Source: Trichinella spiralis
Lineage: Eukaryota; Nematoda; Enoplea; Trichinellida; Trichinellidae
Reading direction: 5' to 3'
DNA: 64,000 nucleotides
NCBI GenBank assembly: GCA_000181795.3
Contig: CM012953.1
Location: 9,848,282-9,912,281, forward strand
Below the pieces are notes generated by a model, which saw only the letters and a program-made list of their open reading frames with translations, had not been told where the DNA came from and searched no databases. The position numbers and the translations under genes were made by a program. Shown piece after piece: positions 40,501 through 52,700 of this stretch; position 1 is the first letter of the stretch, and the number at the start of each line of letters is the position of its first letter.

Positions 40501-43166
40501 GCTTTCATTTACTATTGATCAGCATATATGCTTTTGATTAAAATGTATGGAATCTGTTTCAGATGTAAACTGGGGTTCCAGTTTGGAGGCAAATTCATAC
40601 TTAAGTGCTTTGAGAAGAATGCTAAAACTACAATTTACCCGAGATCACATCAAAACTTATCGTCCTCAAATTTTGCTTTTATGTGGAAGTCCAGTACGAC
40701 GCCCAGAGTTAATTGACTTTGTGTCAAATATAACCAAAAACACCTCTCTGCTTATTTGTGGCCATGTGATTCTGGTAATTAATTTTACATTCTACATAAC
40801 ATTTCTCCATTTAAACATTTTAATATATCACTTTATTATAAAAATATACCTTGATAGACTGGATTTTCAAATGTAGCTTCAATTAATGCATCTGTACGGA
40901 GAGCTAATGCTGAGTTTTAATATTCAAGTAAAGCATTTTAAATTAAAGTAGGTTAAATGAACTGCTACTTAATGTATGAAGCTGTTTGGATAAAATGAAC
41001 TAACTAAATTGAAATAATTTATTAACATTTTTATAATACTGAATTTTTTTTATAAAAAAAGGGCTCACCAAGTGAAAAGGTGTTAGAAGTGGTTGACCGT
41101 TACAATAAGCATATGATTGTCTGGCTAAAAAGTCGAAGAATATATGGCTTTTATTCACCAGTAATTGCACCAAATTTGTCCGAAGGAGCTCATTATTTAC
41201 TTCAAACAGCTGGCATGAGCTATTTAAAACCCAATATCTTATTTCTTGGATATAAAAACAATTGGATTGAATCAAACGCTAAAGAAATCAGCGAATATTT
41301 TCAACTTATTCAGTATGTGAATACTTATCGCATCATTTATTACATCGTTTAATGAATGTTTTTATTTTAGCTTTGCATTTGACTATGATAAAGCTTTGAT
41401 TATTTTGCGTCTTCCTAAAGGATTTGACATCTCGTCACTACTTAATCAAGAAACAGTGAATGATTCCATTTCGGATAATGTCACTGCTCATGGTGTTCAC
41501 AATGTTCGTTGCAAATACGTAAGGAGTGATGGAAGTTCCATCATTGTTAGTCCACTTAGAATGACTGCATCTATGGATAGTGTATTTACGGATACTGTTA
41601 GCATAAATTTTGGAGCTTATGATAATCCGCGTTTTCATGATAGCAGACTGGATGTTAATTCAGAGGTAACAAATCACCCTTATTAAAATATAATTAATAT
41701 TAATCTTGAAAATTTTAAAATAGTGTTATAAAACTGTAAGCACTAATTAACTTTTGTATGCTGACAGGCTTATCTTGCAGAATTTCCATTTATTTATCAT
41801 CAGTTACCTTATTTATTGGCAAGTAAAATGATTAAAGTTAAACAGTGCGCAATGCAATTTTAATGCTTTGTATTTTTTACTTATATTTATCAAGAAAAAA
41901 CTCTAAAAGATTTCTTTTAATTTTCAGTAGCATTTTTATTTATAGAAAGGAATAATTGATGGAAATCCATGTTTCGATATGAATGATTCAGAGTGCATTA
42001 TGCATGATCGCCGTTATAATTCTATGCGGACCAATATTAATGATAGTGAAGTCGATTCATCTATCGATGCAGCATCAATTCGTGATCTAAATTTTGAAAT
42101 TGTGACGAGCAACACGCATGAAGCACTAAAAGGAAGAAAGAAAAGCACAATAATTAGTAAAGTTATGAAAGGAGATAAATGGAAGAAAACTCTCGCCGGT
42201 GGTCAGCAACTTAATGTTTTTAAAAATCGAATAAAGAAAGCTGTTATTGATGTTTGGTGGCTTTGTGATGATGGTGGTGAGTTAAACAAGCAATAAAAAT
42301 TGATGTTGTAAACTTCAATAAATTAATAATTAGCCTGCTAGTATTATTAAAAATGGAAAATTAAGAAATTTTATTAGAATGACATTTGAATATTCCATTT
42401 TCAGGTCTTACTATTCTCATCCCACATTTACTTACACTGGAAAGGTCGTATCTTGAAGAAGCCAAATTACGTGTTTTTACAGTTGCAACTGATTCAGAAA
42501 AGTTTGAAGAACAAAAAAAAGAGTAAGTCACACTATGATCTATTAAAGTAAAGCATCTTTTAAAAATACTTGTAAAGATATGTTATCATTGTTTGAATTT
42601 AAATATTTTCAGACTTTCCAACTTGTTGGATTCATTTCGAATTGATGTCAAAGATGTTACTGTCATTCCTGATATTTCACAACAACCAAAAGAATCAACG
42701 CTGAATGAATTTAATCAGCTTATTTCAAAATTTAAAGTTGCAGATAGAAACAGTGGTCAGTTAGAAGAGGAACTGCTGGCTGTTGCAACTGATGATGCAG
42801 AACTTTCAATGCTAAAATACAAGGTATTCATGTTTAATTTAATTTTGAACAATATTTTATATTAAAAAAGTTACTTCATTGAATTTTATGTAAATAATGC
42901 TTATCAAATGCGAAATTAATAATGCTTATCACAGAAAGTATCTTAAAGACACTTCCTTTTAGACATATCAAACGCTCCGAATACGAGAAGAATTATTAGA
43001 AAATTCAAAGAATGCAAACCTAGTAGTCATTACCTTACCTGTACCACGACGAAATGGTGTATCAGCAGCACTTTACTTATCATGGTTGGAAATGCTTTCT
43101 CGAGATCTGCCGCCTACCCTACTCATTCGTGGAAATCAAAAGGCTGTTTTGACTTGTGAAAACTGA
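37582..43166 (+). CDS. nkcc-1: SLC12 cation-chloride cotransporter, NKCC/NCC branch
   Basis: Seventeen exons in phase (1137 aa): 37582-37893, 38005-38082, 38140-38311, 38369-38508, 38565-39016, 39336-39432, 39878-39985, 40038-40161, 40217-40474, 40563-40774, 41062-41312, 41371-41665, 41768-41818, 41946-42276, 42405-42522, 42613-42823, 42963-43166. The cytosolic N-terminus leads into LGWIEGVL and the permease core, with SRTLGPEFGGSIG, GFAETVV and the family signature GFMAGANISGDLKHPESAIP. The C-terminal domain has the NKCC blocks AFYAPV-like GFYSPV, TAGMSYLKPNILFLGYKNNW, VIDVWWLCDDGGLTILIPHL and NGVSAALYLSWLEMLSRDLP. It moves Na, K and Cl together across the plasma membrane for volume and chloride control. 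The N-terminal RFxV kinase-docking motif was not seen. Intron 13 uses a GC donor. The choice between NKCC and NCC is inference. Confidence 0.92.
40877..40927 (+). other. Candidate 51-nt cassette exon of the SLC12 gene
   Basis: Between exons 10 and 11 lies a stop-free 51-nt block bounded by an acceptor (caaatgtag) and a donor (CAA|gtaaag). Its phase matches, so inclusion adds 17 residues beginning LQLMHLYGEL after GHVIL. Family members normally run straight from GHV into a short G-rich linker, so skipping is the expected main form. Confidence 0.35.
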
Positions 43167-44149
43167 ATTTCAACCTAAAAGAAGATTTTCATTTTAATTA
43201 TTAAAGAAAAATTTCCAGTTTATTATTTTATGCATTTTTTCAGATTAAGCATCACTTTTATTGGACACATTTGTTTCATTGATAATAATTAAATATGAAA
43301 CTTAGACAACGAATAAATAATAATAAATGTAGCAGTAATAAAAAGATAATTGTCATAATAAAATAACTGTAGCAACATAACTGCTTCATATCTATAAAAA
43401 ATTGTGCAATTATAAGCGCAGTAAGTTACATATGCAAAACAAAAGCACTTGCCTGTGAGAGAATCATACAAAAATCATTTTAAATTAATAAAAAAACCAA
43501 TAAAATTTCTTCTTTAAACAGTAAGCATAATTTTTACCCAGTTAGATCATTCCTTAAAAATCACATTTTGTAAATTATAAAAATGAAATATGAAAGCATG
43601 ATGCATATTCTTTGTGCATATGCCTTTATAATAATATGCTTGTATGCGTATACACTGTTTGCAATGTACTTATTATATGTTTGCTGCTACGGTGTTTACT
43701 TTACAAATTAGAGTTTAAACGTATTTTGAATAAATATCTCCACTTTATGCAAGACATGATTTAGCAAAGGCCTAACTGAAAAGTAAATAAATTAAAACCA
43801 CTTTCAAAAATTCCAGTATCTTTTCTACGTATTCCGTGAAATTTAATGAAATTATATATTGCACTTTCATATTCAATCAATCATATTCAATTTTATTATT
43901 AAATTTGCAATTAGTAAAATATAACATTTTGTTTATTAAATATTTATGATCATTTTAAAATATTTTTATTTTAACAAAGTAAAATTCAATATCTGGCATT
44001 ACAGCAGATTACAAGCGTTTTGTGTTCAATATGGCAGGAGCCAACAGTTATTCAATACAACCACAAACTAAGTAATTAATAACTATCTTTTTTTATTCTT
44101 TGCGAGTATTTATTTAGTGTCTGCGCTTCAGATGCCATCTTGCGCAGTT
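43167..44149. other. 3' flank of the SLC12 gene
   Basis: Contains several AATAAA-type hexamers, the first cluster near 43308-43325, which probably end the SLC12 transcript. No further gene seen. Confidence 0.45.
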
Positions 44150-45135
44150 TCTGCGCATTACAGATAGCTTCTGTAAAATGAACATGCTCTGCCTGAATTG
44201 CAATATTTTATGGAAACAGCCCAAAGATTCCGTTTCACTCGTCCCATCTATGGAAATTGAACTGCATCATTTCTATATATGATGTAATATTTTAAGTGCT
44301 TTTTCTGATAGCACAGCTGTTTACGCTTTGTACTGCCACAGAATTAGCTGTTGATGTATCCATCTGGAAGGATTCTCACACAAAGGTTTTGTTCCGTAGG
44401 TCATCCATGTGTTGCTGGTGCACTGTTCAGTGTCACGGGAAGTTTCCAATGTACAGTATAGATGTTAATTTCATCTTTAGCTCTGTAAATGCTTATTCAC
44501 ATTCTCGCAGGATTTGTTTGGAAAACTTAATGCAGAGAACGGTGGTAAAGCTTCTCACTTTAAATTTCTATTAAAATAACGTAATCAAACGCACAATTAC
44601 GTTCTCCATTTTTGAACCATTTTGGTCTTTTTAGTGTCTGTGACTGTTCCTTTTATTGGAATCTTGTCCAAGAAAATTTGCTGTTCATCTAATTATATAG
44701 CACTTTTCCAAGATCAGCTTGAGACTAATTTCATTTATTTCTACCAGTACTTTTCTGAAGCGTCTGAGATGTTCTTTTTAAGTTTTCACAAAAAGCGATG
44801 ATACCATCTAAATGCATAATATGCATTGTGGGATGCGAAGAGACATTTCCATCGACTGTTTCAATGCTGTTTCAGTGCTGCTACATGGCGTTGTGTAGAA
44901 CTGATATAGTCAAAGAGAAACTAAATGCGTTTTTCCTTCTTCAGCTTATGCAAGTTCAACATACCACTCTCCAAATTAAAAATACATCTAAAAAATATTT
45001 CACTCGTGAAAGTGCGTCCATTGTGTCACGTATCAAGTGTATGGTTGCTGATACATATTTTTAGTGGGTGTCTAGATGGCAGAGTCAGCGCAGAATGTAG
45101 TGATGTCCAGTGGCTCTGCGATGATGTAAAACGTA
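44150..45135 (-). mobile_element. Fossil Ty3/Gypsy pol fragment (RT to RNase H)
   Basis: On the minus strand, conceptual pieces match Ty3/Gypsy reverse transcriptase in order, including a region like the YLDDI neighbourhood followed by the helper block KEHLRRFRKVLVEI and NFLGQDS. The stretch near 44300-44600 fits the connection/RNase H start. The copy is broken many times, and neither LTRs, gag nor integrase were recognised, so it looks old and truncated. Confidence 0.65.
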
Positions 45136-47207
45136 TTTTATTAAAAAGAACTGATTTTGTGAATATTGATAAATCATAATTTAATAAATTATGTTAACCT
45201 GCCGCTTTCATTAAAATTTTGACATTCTAAATAGTTCACTTTTATTTACTTCCTTACGTTGGTGTGATCATATCTCGAAGAAGCAAATTTGCAATCATAG
45301 TTCCAAGTGATGAAAAAAATATGTATAACAAACGGAAGACTAAGTCAAACTGCTCAAATAAGTATAAAAATGAAGTATCTTTAAAAAATATTTGCAAACA
45401 TATGTTAGTGCCATCCACATTTCAAATTTTTATTTGCCTTTTTGACTTTCAGAAACTGTAGCATAAATAATTGCAATAAAAAAGTAACTGTAGCAAGATA
45501 ATGGAAAACTGGCATCACAACCGTAAAAAGTTTGACAACTGTGTCAAATAACCAGTTGACTTATCAAAAGTTCAAAACGCATCTTACACACGCTCTTTGA
45601 AACTAAAGCTTCCTAACTTGAAACACAAGCTTCTGAAAACTTCTTAACTGCTAAAATGAAATTACACATGTGACCTAAGCACATTTTCTAGTGTTACGAT
45701 ATGCTTATCATTTTCAGACTTGTTAAATATGCTTCTACACATATTTACAAATTACAGTTTTCAAATAACAGTAAAATCAGAGAATTTAAAGTGATGAAAT
45801 AATTATGTCTAATTTGCATTATAACGTAAACTGCAAATTTGTAAATAAATGATTTTCTTATCAGTTTAAGTTTTTCATCGAATTAATGTTTGCATAAATA
45901 CTTATACAGTTGACGTCAAAATGATTGAAATGCTGTTGAATGACGAAAAACTAGAAGTAAAATTCTTTCTATTTTCAAGAAATGCTGTGCTTCAAAAACA
46001 GTTGATGCTAATGCTTACAAAAGGTAAAAATTATGTAATTAAATATATTTCCTCTGCATATTCCATACTGTAGCAGTCAGTGATTTTTCGCATTGCACAA
46101 CAATAACTTTAACATAAAAAACTTTGATTAAAAACAAGTAAAACCTGCATACTAGTTTGATGAGTTGTTAAAGTCTAGTTAAGTAAATTCTTACTGCAGG
46201 AAATGCATCTGTGAGCAGCATCAATCAAATTAAAAAATGCATCACTGTAGATAATTTTCAATCATGCGCATCATGTCCTTCGATGAACACTTTTTAAAAA
46301 TAAATTAAACGCTTTAGTCTCTTTCGGTAAAATTTTCAGAGCTAATTTTCTATTGGTTGGCAAAAAATCGAGTTTTCATTGGATAGCTTCTCATTGCATA
46401 GTCAGAATAAATTAAACATTTCACAGTATAATTCAGTGGAAGCATTGCACTAATCATAAGTAATCTAATGAATAACAGCTAGATGTATGTTGACACTGTA
46501 AGCATGAATGGCTATTTGACGACGGTAAATAGTAAAGATTTCTTAAGACTAAAGACGTGGTTTTGGCCAATGGATCAAATTTATAAAAGAAAATGAAATA
46601 AAAAATAATTATTGTAAAAAAAAATTAAAGTAATTGATATGAATTATTTTGGAATTTTTTCCTTTTATCAATCAATTGATTTTATTTAAACAACAAGGAA
46701 GCAAACATTAGAATGAAAAATAATGAACAAAATCTAATTGAGGGATATTCAAATAATATAATTTTTTAAATATGGACAATCATATATAACTTTCATAAAC
46801 AGTATCACATCTTTCCTCTTAAACCGTGCAACTACTTATGTATCATATTTCTGTTTACATATACAGTGTGCTATATATATACTTTATTTATTTACTCATT
46901 TATAAAGTGAAACCATTTAAATGATGAAAAAAAATTTAATGGAAAATAGATGCATTTCAATTAATCTTCACTGCTTTGATGCGATGGCTGTAGGATTCTA
47001 TTGTAAGTAAAGATTCAAGAAAATGTAATATTGATAACGTCAAAATTATGTCAAATGCATGTTACAAACTTATACGACACCAGTGATCGATGGTAGTGAT
47101 AAAAATATGATTGCAAAAAAATGCTTAAACAAAACAGGTCGTGATTAAACAGCACAAATCAATCAGAGCAAAAACACCGAAGAGTGCGCAAACAAATAAC
47201 AAGAGCT
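45136..47207. other. Spacer upstream of the UGT gene
   Basis: AT-rich, no gene supported. A short dispersed motif (46314-46360) recurs near 54697 and 55509. A CTTTAGTCT/AGACTAAAG pair at about 46312 and 46543 hints at a 240-bp inverted-repeat element, but the match is too short to be sure. Confidence 0.4.
46314..46360 (+). repeat. Short dispersed repeat motif
   Basis: TAGTCTCTTTCGGTAAAATT and the next few bases recur with one mismatch over 24 nt at 55512-55535. The following AAAATTTTCAG...TTTTCTATTGGTTGG resembles 54702-54735 in the same orientation. Probably the edge of an unclassified small repeat family. Confidence 0.4.
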
Positions 47208-49110
47208 ATGCAAATACATATAACTTTATATGTATTTATATGTTTAACATATGGATTTATTTCTGAACTTTTTGCCAAAGATTTCCGAGGCAACGTTTTG
47301 CACTTTGCTTGCGGCATTAGCAAAAGTCACGTGCTATTCAACGAACGTTTGGCAAATGTGCTCAGTGAAAATGGCTACAAAGTTCACATTGTCTTTGCGC
47401 CTGTAACACCAGGGGTGGATCTGCCTGATTTCCGTAACAATAAAAATGTGGAAGTGATTAAGATAAATTTTACAATCACTGAAAATGTCTTCACATTGGG
47501 GAAACAATGGCAGAATGATGTTTTTAAAAAAGACAGTACAAAAAATATTTTCGTTATTGGAAGAATGTTTCAGAGACTTTTAATCGACAGCTGCAAAATT
47601 TTGAGCGAGAATTCAGCATTAAAACAACACATAGAAACTGTTCAGTATGATGTACTGCTGAATTATTGCCTCGATATATGTCCTTTGGCTTTTGGTTGGA
47701 AAGGTAAAATTCCAAAAACAATATGCATCAGTCCCTCAACTGTAATATTTGAAAGCGTTGCATCAATAGTTGGAACTCCAATTCGACCAAGCTTCATACC
47801 AAATGGAGGAAGTGCGTATTCTGATAAAATGACATTTTTTGACAGACTTAAAAACAGTCTACTTAGTTCCCTTATGCTCCTGTACCCTCAGCTTCCAGTA
47901 TCGGCGCATAAAACTGAAGAAAGCATTTTTAGAACCATTTACGGCAATGATTTCAAAAGCATTACAGAACTGAATTCGAATATAGTCGGCATGCTAATAA
48001 ATGGCGAAGCTTCGCTGGAATTTCCAAGGCCGCTGCTACCAACAGTTTTATACTTGGGAGATTTGTTGCCACCAAAAAGCAGTCGACTGAGCACGGTAAA
48101 AATTACTCAATTACATTTTCTGAAATATTTAAAATATTTATGCCATAAAACATGCAAAGCAATGTAAAGCACTGTAATAGGAATGGCAACATGTTGTTGA
48201 AGCAGAAAATGCAGGGATAATATTGTTTTCATTTGGTTCAGTTATAAAAGCTGATTTAATTCCATGGGAAATAAAAGTGAGTGTTTGAAAATCATTTGGA
48301 GGTTATTGTGCAAAAAAACAGTTATTTTTAGAAAGAACTGCTTGATGCTTTCAGCCGGTTTCCTAATTACACTGTTGTTTGCAAGTTGAGTGTGGACGAA
48401 AGTCAAAAACATTACTTGCCCCCAAATGTTAAACTCTTCGACTGGATTCCACAAAGAGAGCTTCTAGGTAATAACTGCGCCTTTAAATGTTAAAATATGT
48501 TTTTTATAAAATGAAATAATGCAATATGTGCTTGGTGGACTATTTTATGACAGTTAAAATTGAGCATGCAACTAACAGTAAATGCTTTGCTAATAAGAAA
48601 ATCTTATTAATTAGACCATCCGAAGTTGAAGCTTTTCATCACGCATGCTGGATACAACAGTTTGTTGGAGACAGCTAAAGTTGGTGTACCGATGATTACA
48701 ATTCCACTTTTTGGAGATCAACTGTCAAATGCTCTACGTGCTGAACGGCAAAAATTATCATTAGTACTCAGTAAATTGGAAATCACTTCTGAAAATTTAG
48801 AAAACAAAATGAAAATTATATTGGAAAATGAAACGTAATCATGTTATAAATATTCACTTTCATTCCATTTTAACGTTAACGTTTAATGGATTTTAGATAT
48901 TTTAATCGTGCTAAACAATTTGCTGGTTTTATCCATGACAAACCTTTGTCAAATGCGGATATGCTAATTCGCTACATGGACATCACTATAAGACGGCAAC
49001 AGCTTGTAAGATCAGCCGTTCTAAATTTGAACGTTATGCAAGAATTCAATTTTGATAGTATTATTTTAGCAACTTCTGCTTTTCTTATTTTACTTTCATT
49101 AGTGAGATAA
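47208..49110 (+). CDS. UDP-glucuronosyltransferase (nematode UGT type)
   Basis: Five exons: 47208-48095, 48181-48276, 48332-48467, 48615-48834, 48897-49110; 517 aa, the normal length. The first ATG in frame gives [18 protein letters not shown], a signal peptide. The N-terminal acceptor-binding half follows ([20 protein letters not shown]). The C-terminal half holds ILFSFGSV and the UDP-sugar signature spread over exons 3 and 4: [36 protein letters not shown], then [10 protein letters not shown]. Near the end a hydrophobic segment ([16 protein letters not shown]) anchors it in the ER membrane, but the cytosolic tail is only an Arg or so instead of the usual longer basic tail. UGTs attach sugars to small lipophilic compounds for detoxification. 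It converges on the LIN-5-like gene, with 608 bp between stop codons. Confidence 0.92.
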
Positions 49111-49718
49111 TTCACTTTTGCAAATAAGTTTGGATGAAAATAACGACATCAAGACAGCATTTTAGCTTTTACTGTTGTTTTATTTATTACTTATTCGATT
49201 ATAGAATTTACTTATAGAACATTCAATTAATTGTAGCAGAGTAACCTTTATTCATTTATCCATCACCATATGAAAAGCACAGCTTTCTTGAGGAAATATA
49301 AAAAACTTTCTTATGAGCACTGTAATAATGACATTAATAAATAAAAATATTTCATTACAGTCTGAAAATTACATTGAGTATGCTAAAATAAAATAAAATA
49401 AGATAAATACAAAAATATCACGTAGAGCATAAAAAGTGTGAATTACATCGATTTGCATGAATGCTAATGATAAAGTTGATAAATGAATACAAAAACGAAA
49501 ACTTTAAATTAATATTAACACAACTTCTGCATGTACAAAACAATTATATTTACAATTTTTATCGAGTAGACAGACAGACTGTATGAACAATTCACATAAC
49601 TTATTATTATTATTCAAATGTCACAATTATTTGCATTATTTTCTTAATGATGTTCATAAAACAAGTATGCAAATTAAAAAAAAACAACATGATGAACAAA
49701 GTTATCAGAATAATAAAA
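49111..49718. other. Shared 3' flank of two convergent genes
   Basis: The plus strand has AATAAATAAA near 49336 for the UGT gene and the minus strand has AATAAA near 49181 for the LIN-5-like gene, so the two 3' UTRs may overlap by over 100 nt. Confidence 0.4.
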
Positions 49719-52700
49719 TTATTTCTGCTTTTTCTTGTTGTTAGGCCTCTTTTTTGGAGGTGTATTGTTTATAACAAAAGAAAACCATTTCTGAGAATTT
49801 CCTGATGTGTTGGGTTCGGCTTTCTGAAAAGAACAACATTTTACATTCTACATGGAAGAAATGTTGTAACAACTGCTAAATGCTGTTACCTGCTGTGGTG
49901 CATTTTCAGCGATGTCGACAAGATTTGTAACAGATGAAGCTGCAGATGCACATGTAACGGTTGTTTCCTGACTGAGGGCACTTTTGTTTAAGTCCCTTTT
50001 CTAAATTTACAAGTTTCAAGTGAAACAGAAAAAAAAGGGGGGGGGGGGAAGGGGTTAAATATAAATATATATAAATAAATAAATGAATATATATATATTA
50101 CTGCATTCATTTTTTCACGTTTAGACAGCTTTCGAATGGAAAACGCTTTGCGAATACTCTGCAGCATGGTTTTCTTTGCCTTAAAATAAAAATTTTAATA
50201 TTTCAACCATCACAAATTGTTGCTGAAAGTGAAAATTTGAATAACTGAATTTGTAAATTGAGTGCTGACTGGAGTGGTCAAATTGCTTCGCACCAGATAC
50301 GATGTATTGAATTCAGCTGAACATTTCAAATTTTCCTCCATATCATTATTGGCCACGTATTGAGTTTCAATCGGATAGATGCTTTTCAAATGCAATGGTA
50401 CTTTTTTGTTCCTCAAGTGCAACACCGACAAACGATCGTCCCATTTCAAATCACTTTCATTGGTCGCTTCATTGCTAAAAAGAATAATATTATTAAAGAA
50501 TAATATTTATTTTTAATATAGAAATATATTCAGAAAAGAAAAAGTAAAGTCAAACTTCAAATTCGAAACGTCGTCACCGTCATCATTGTGCACTCGAGAT
50601 GAAGAAAGTACATTTGCAAAGGAGATCGCATCGTAGCTGAGCTTGACCGTCGGCGTGAATAGACCTTCACCGGATCGGTAGCTTTTCAACACACGCTCAG
50701 TTTCATAAGCAGTCACATCCAACTTATGCGGACTGGGACATTTGGACGATTCGATCACCCTTTCTTCGACAACCAAATTGCTCTTGTTACCGACTCTTTT
50801 CAGAACACTACATGAAAACAGTTCACCTTCGTTTCCAATCGGTTTAACTGAAATGATACGCAACAAAATAAAAAAATTTCAATGAGATTATGCAAATTTA
50901 AGAACAATAAAAAAACCCTTATTGAATACTTATTTGAGTGGCGTGCACTGTCGATGAGACAGAAGGAACGCTGGCAACGGTAGCCATGCTTGATGAACTT
51001 GCTCGACTGACCGAATCGAAATAGCATTCATCTTCTGTTTGGAAAAGAACATACAAAAATTACAAATAAAAATCATATTCATATTCATATTTATCACCAT
51101 TCGATTCTGCAACACTGGACCCAGAAATAAATTTACGCATCGCAGATTCTTTGGAAGGTAATCGGAAAATATTCTAATAATTCATTTCAAATTATATTTC
51201 AAAAAAATACACAAAAGAAATCATGCTGCAATGCAATTCTATTCAACCAAACAAACCTTGCCCTGTGATAGATTGGAATGCAATGTTAAAATTTTCATTT
51301 CATCACTTTTCAGTGCTGCAGGCACAACAAACTCTTCATTCCTGAAAAATAATAAATCATCAAACTCTTTATTATCACATCACATCACAATTTATTATTA
51401 TTAATTTATTACCTTCCAAATTCTTCATCTTCTTCTTCGACATTGTTCAAAAGTTGTGGAGAACTGCTGGAAATGAAAAACAAAATAACACCACGAATTT
51501 GTGAGCACTGCCGCATATGCTTACAGAATAAAGCTGGTCTGAACAGCGGCATCTGCGACGCTTTTCAAAACTTCTGGTGCCTCTTTCAAAGCGTTGATCT
51601 CCTTTTCCTCTGCAAAAGAGATGATCATCGTTTTCCACAATTCAATTCAAAAATTCATTTTAAAAAAATTTTCCGACACAAGACAGAACAACAAATACTA
51701 CTTGCTTTATCCTATTCTTACCAATTGAAGCCAGTTTATCTTTCAAATTTTTGTACTTGTCATGCAAATGTCTAAACTGCACGCGAATTTCATTATTCGC
51801 TTGAGTTAAATCCTGAAAATATGCAAATTTACGAGAGCAAAAAAATTTTCAACACAATTTTTCAAACTGTCCAACTTCAACTTTCAATTGCAGCTCATCG
51901 CACTCATCTAACATATCTCGCTTTTCTTTCTTCAAAACATCAATCTGCTTCATCAAATCTTCTAATGTCCTCTTGTAATTGGTTTCTTTTTCGGAAGCAA
52001 TTACAGATTGTTCATTCAATTCTGATTTCAGCATCATTTCTTCTGCTCGCATACGTCGTATCACAGTTTGGGCATTCATGTTCTAATATACAATAAATAA
52101 TATATACCATTTTATCATGTATATATATATTTGTGACTTGCTTCATTGAATAATCTGTCATTTTCAATTCTAATCAATTCAAGTTGAGAGGTAGCTGATT
52201 CCGCATCACGAGATGTAATTTCTTTCTGATGCTTCAACCTGATGAACAGATTCACACGATAAAAAAACAGATAAATAAATAAACATTTTCAACATACAAT
52301 TTTATCTCTTCAAGTAGCAAAGCATTTTCATTTTTCACAGATTCCAAAAGTTCATGCTTCTCTTTCAATTCTGCCCTCAACGCTTCTGCACTAGACTGAT
52401 CTCCTTGCAGTGCCAGCAACTCAGTTTCTACACAATTCACTCAACGATAATTTATTGCAATTTTTAATAAAATTTTATCCATAACAAAACTCGATAGCCT
52501 GATTTCTTGTCTTATAAAATCAATATTAAAAAATTTTTTTTAATTTTAAAGATCTGAAAACATATTAATTGAAAGAATAAAAACATTTCAAAAAATACAC
52601 CGCTGAAACTCAATGCATACCTCTCACTGTGCAAGCTTTAGTAAGAGTTTCCACCTCGTAAGCCAACGTGTCGATAATCTCATTTTTACTAGCAAGAGTT

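Noticed and set aside
46310-46553. 240-bp inverted-repeat element
   Set aside because: Only nine matching terminal bases and no clear target duplication.
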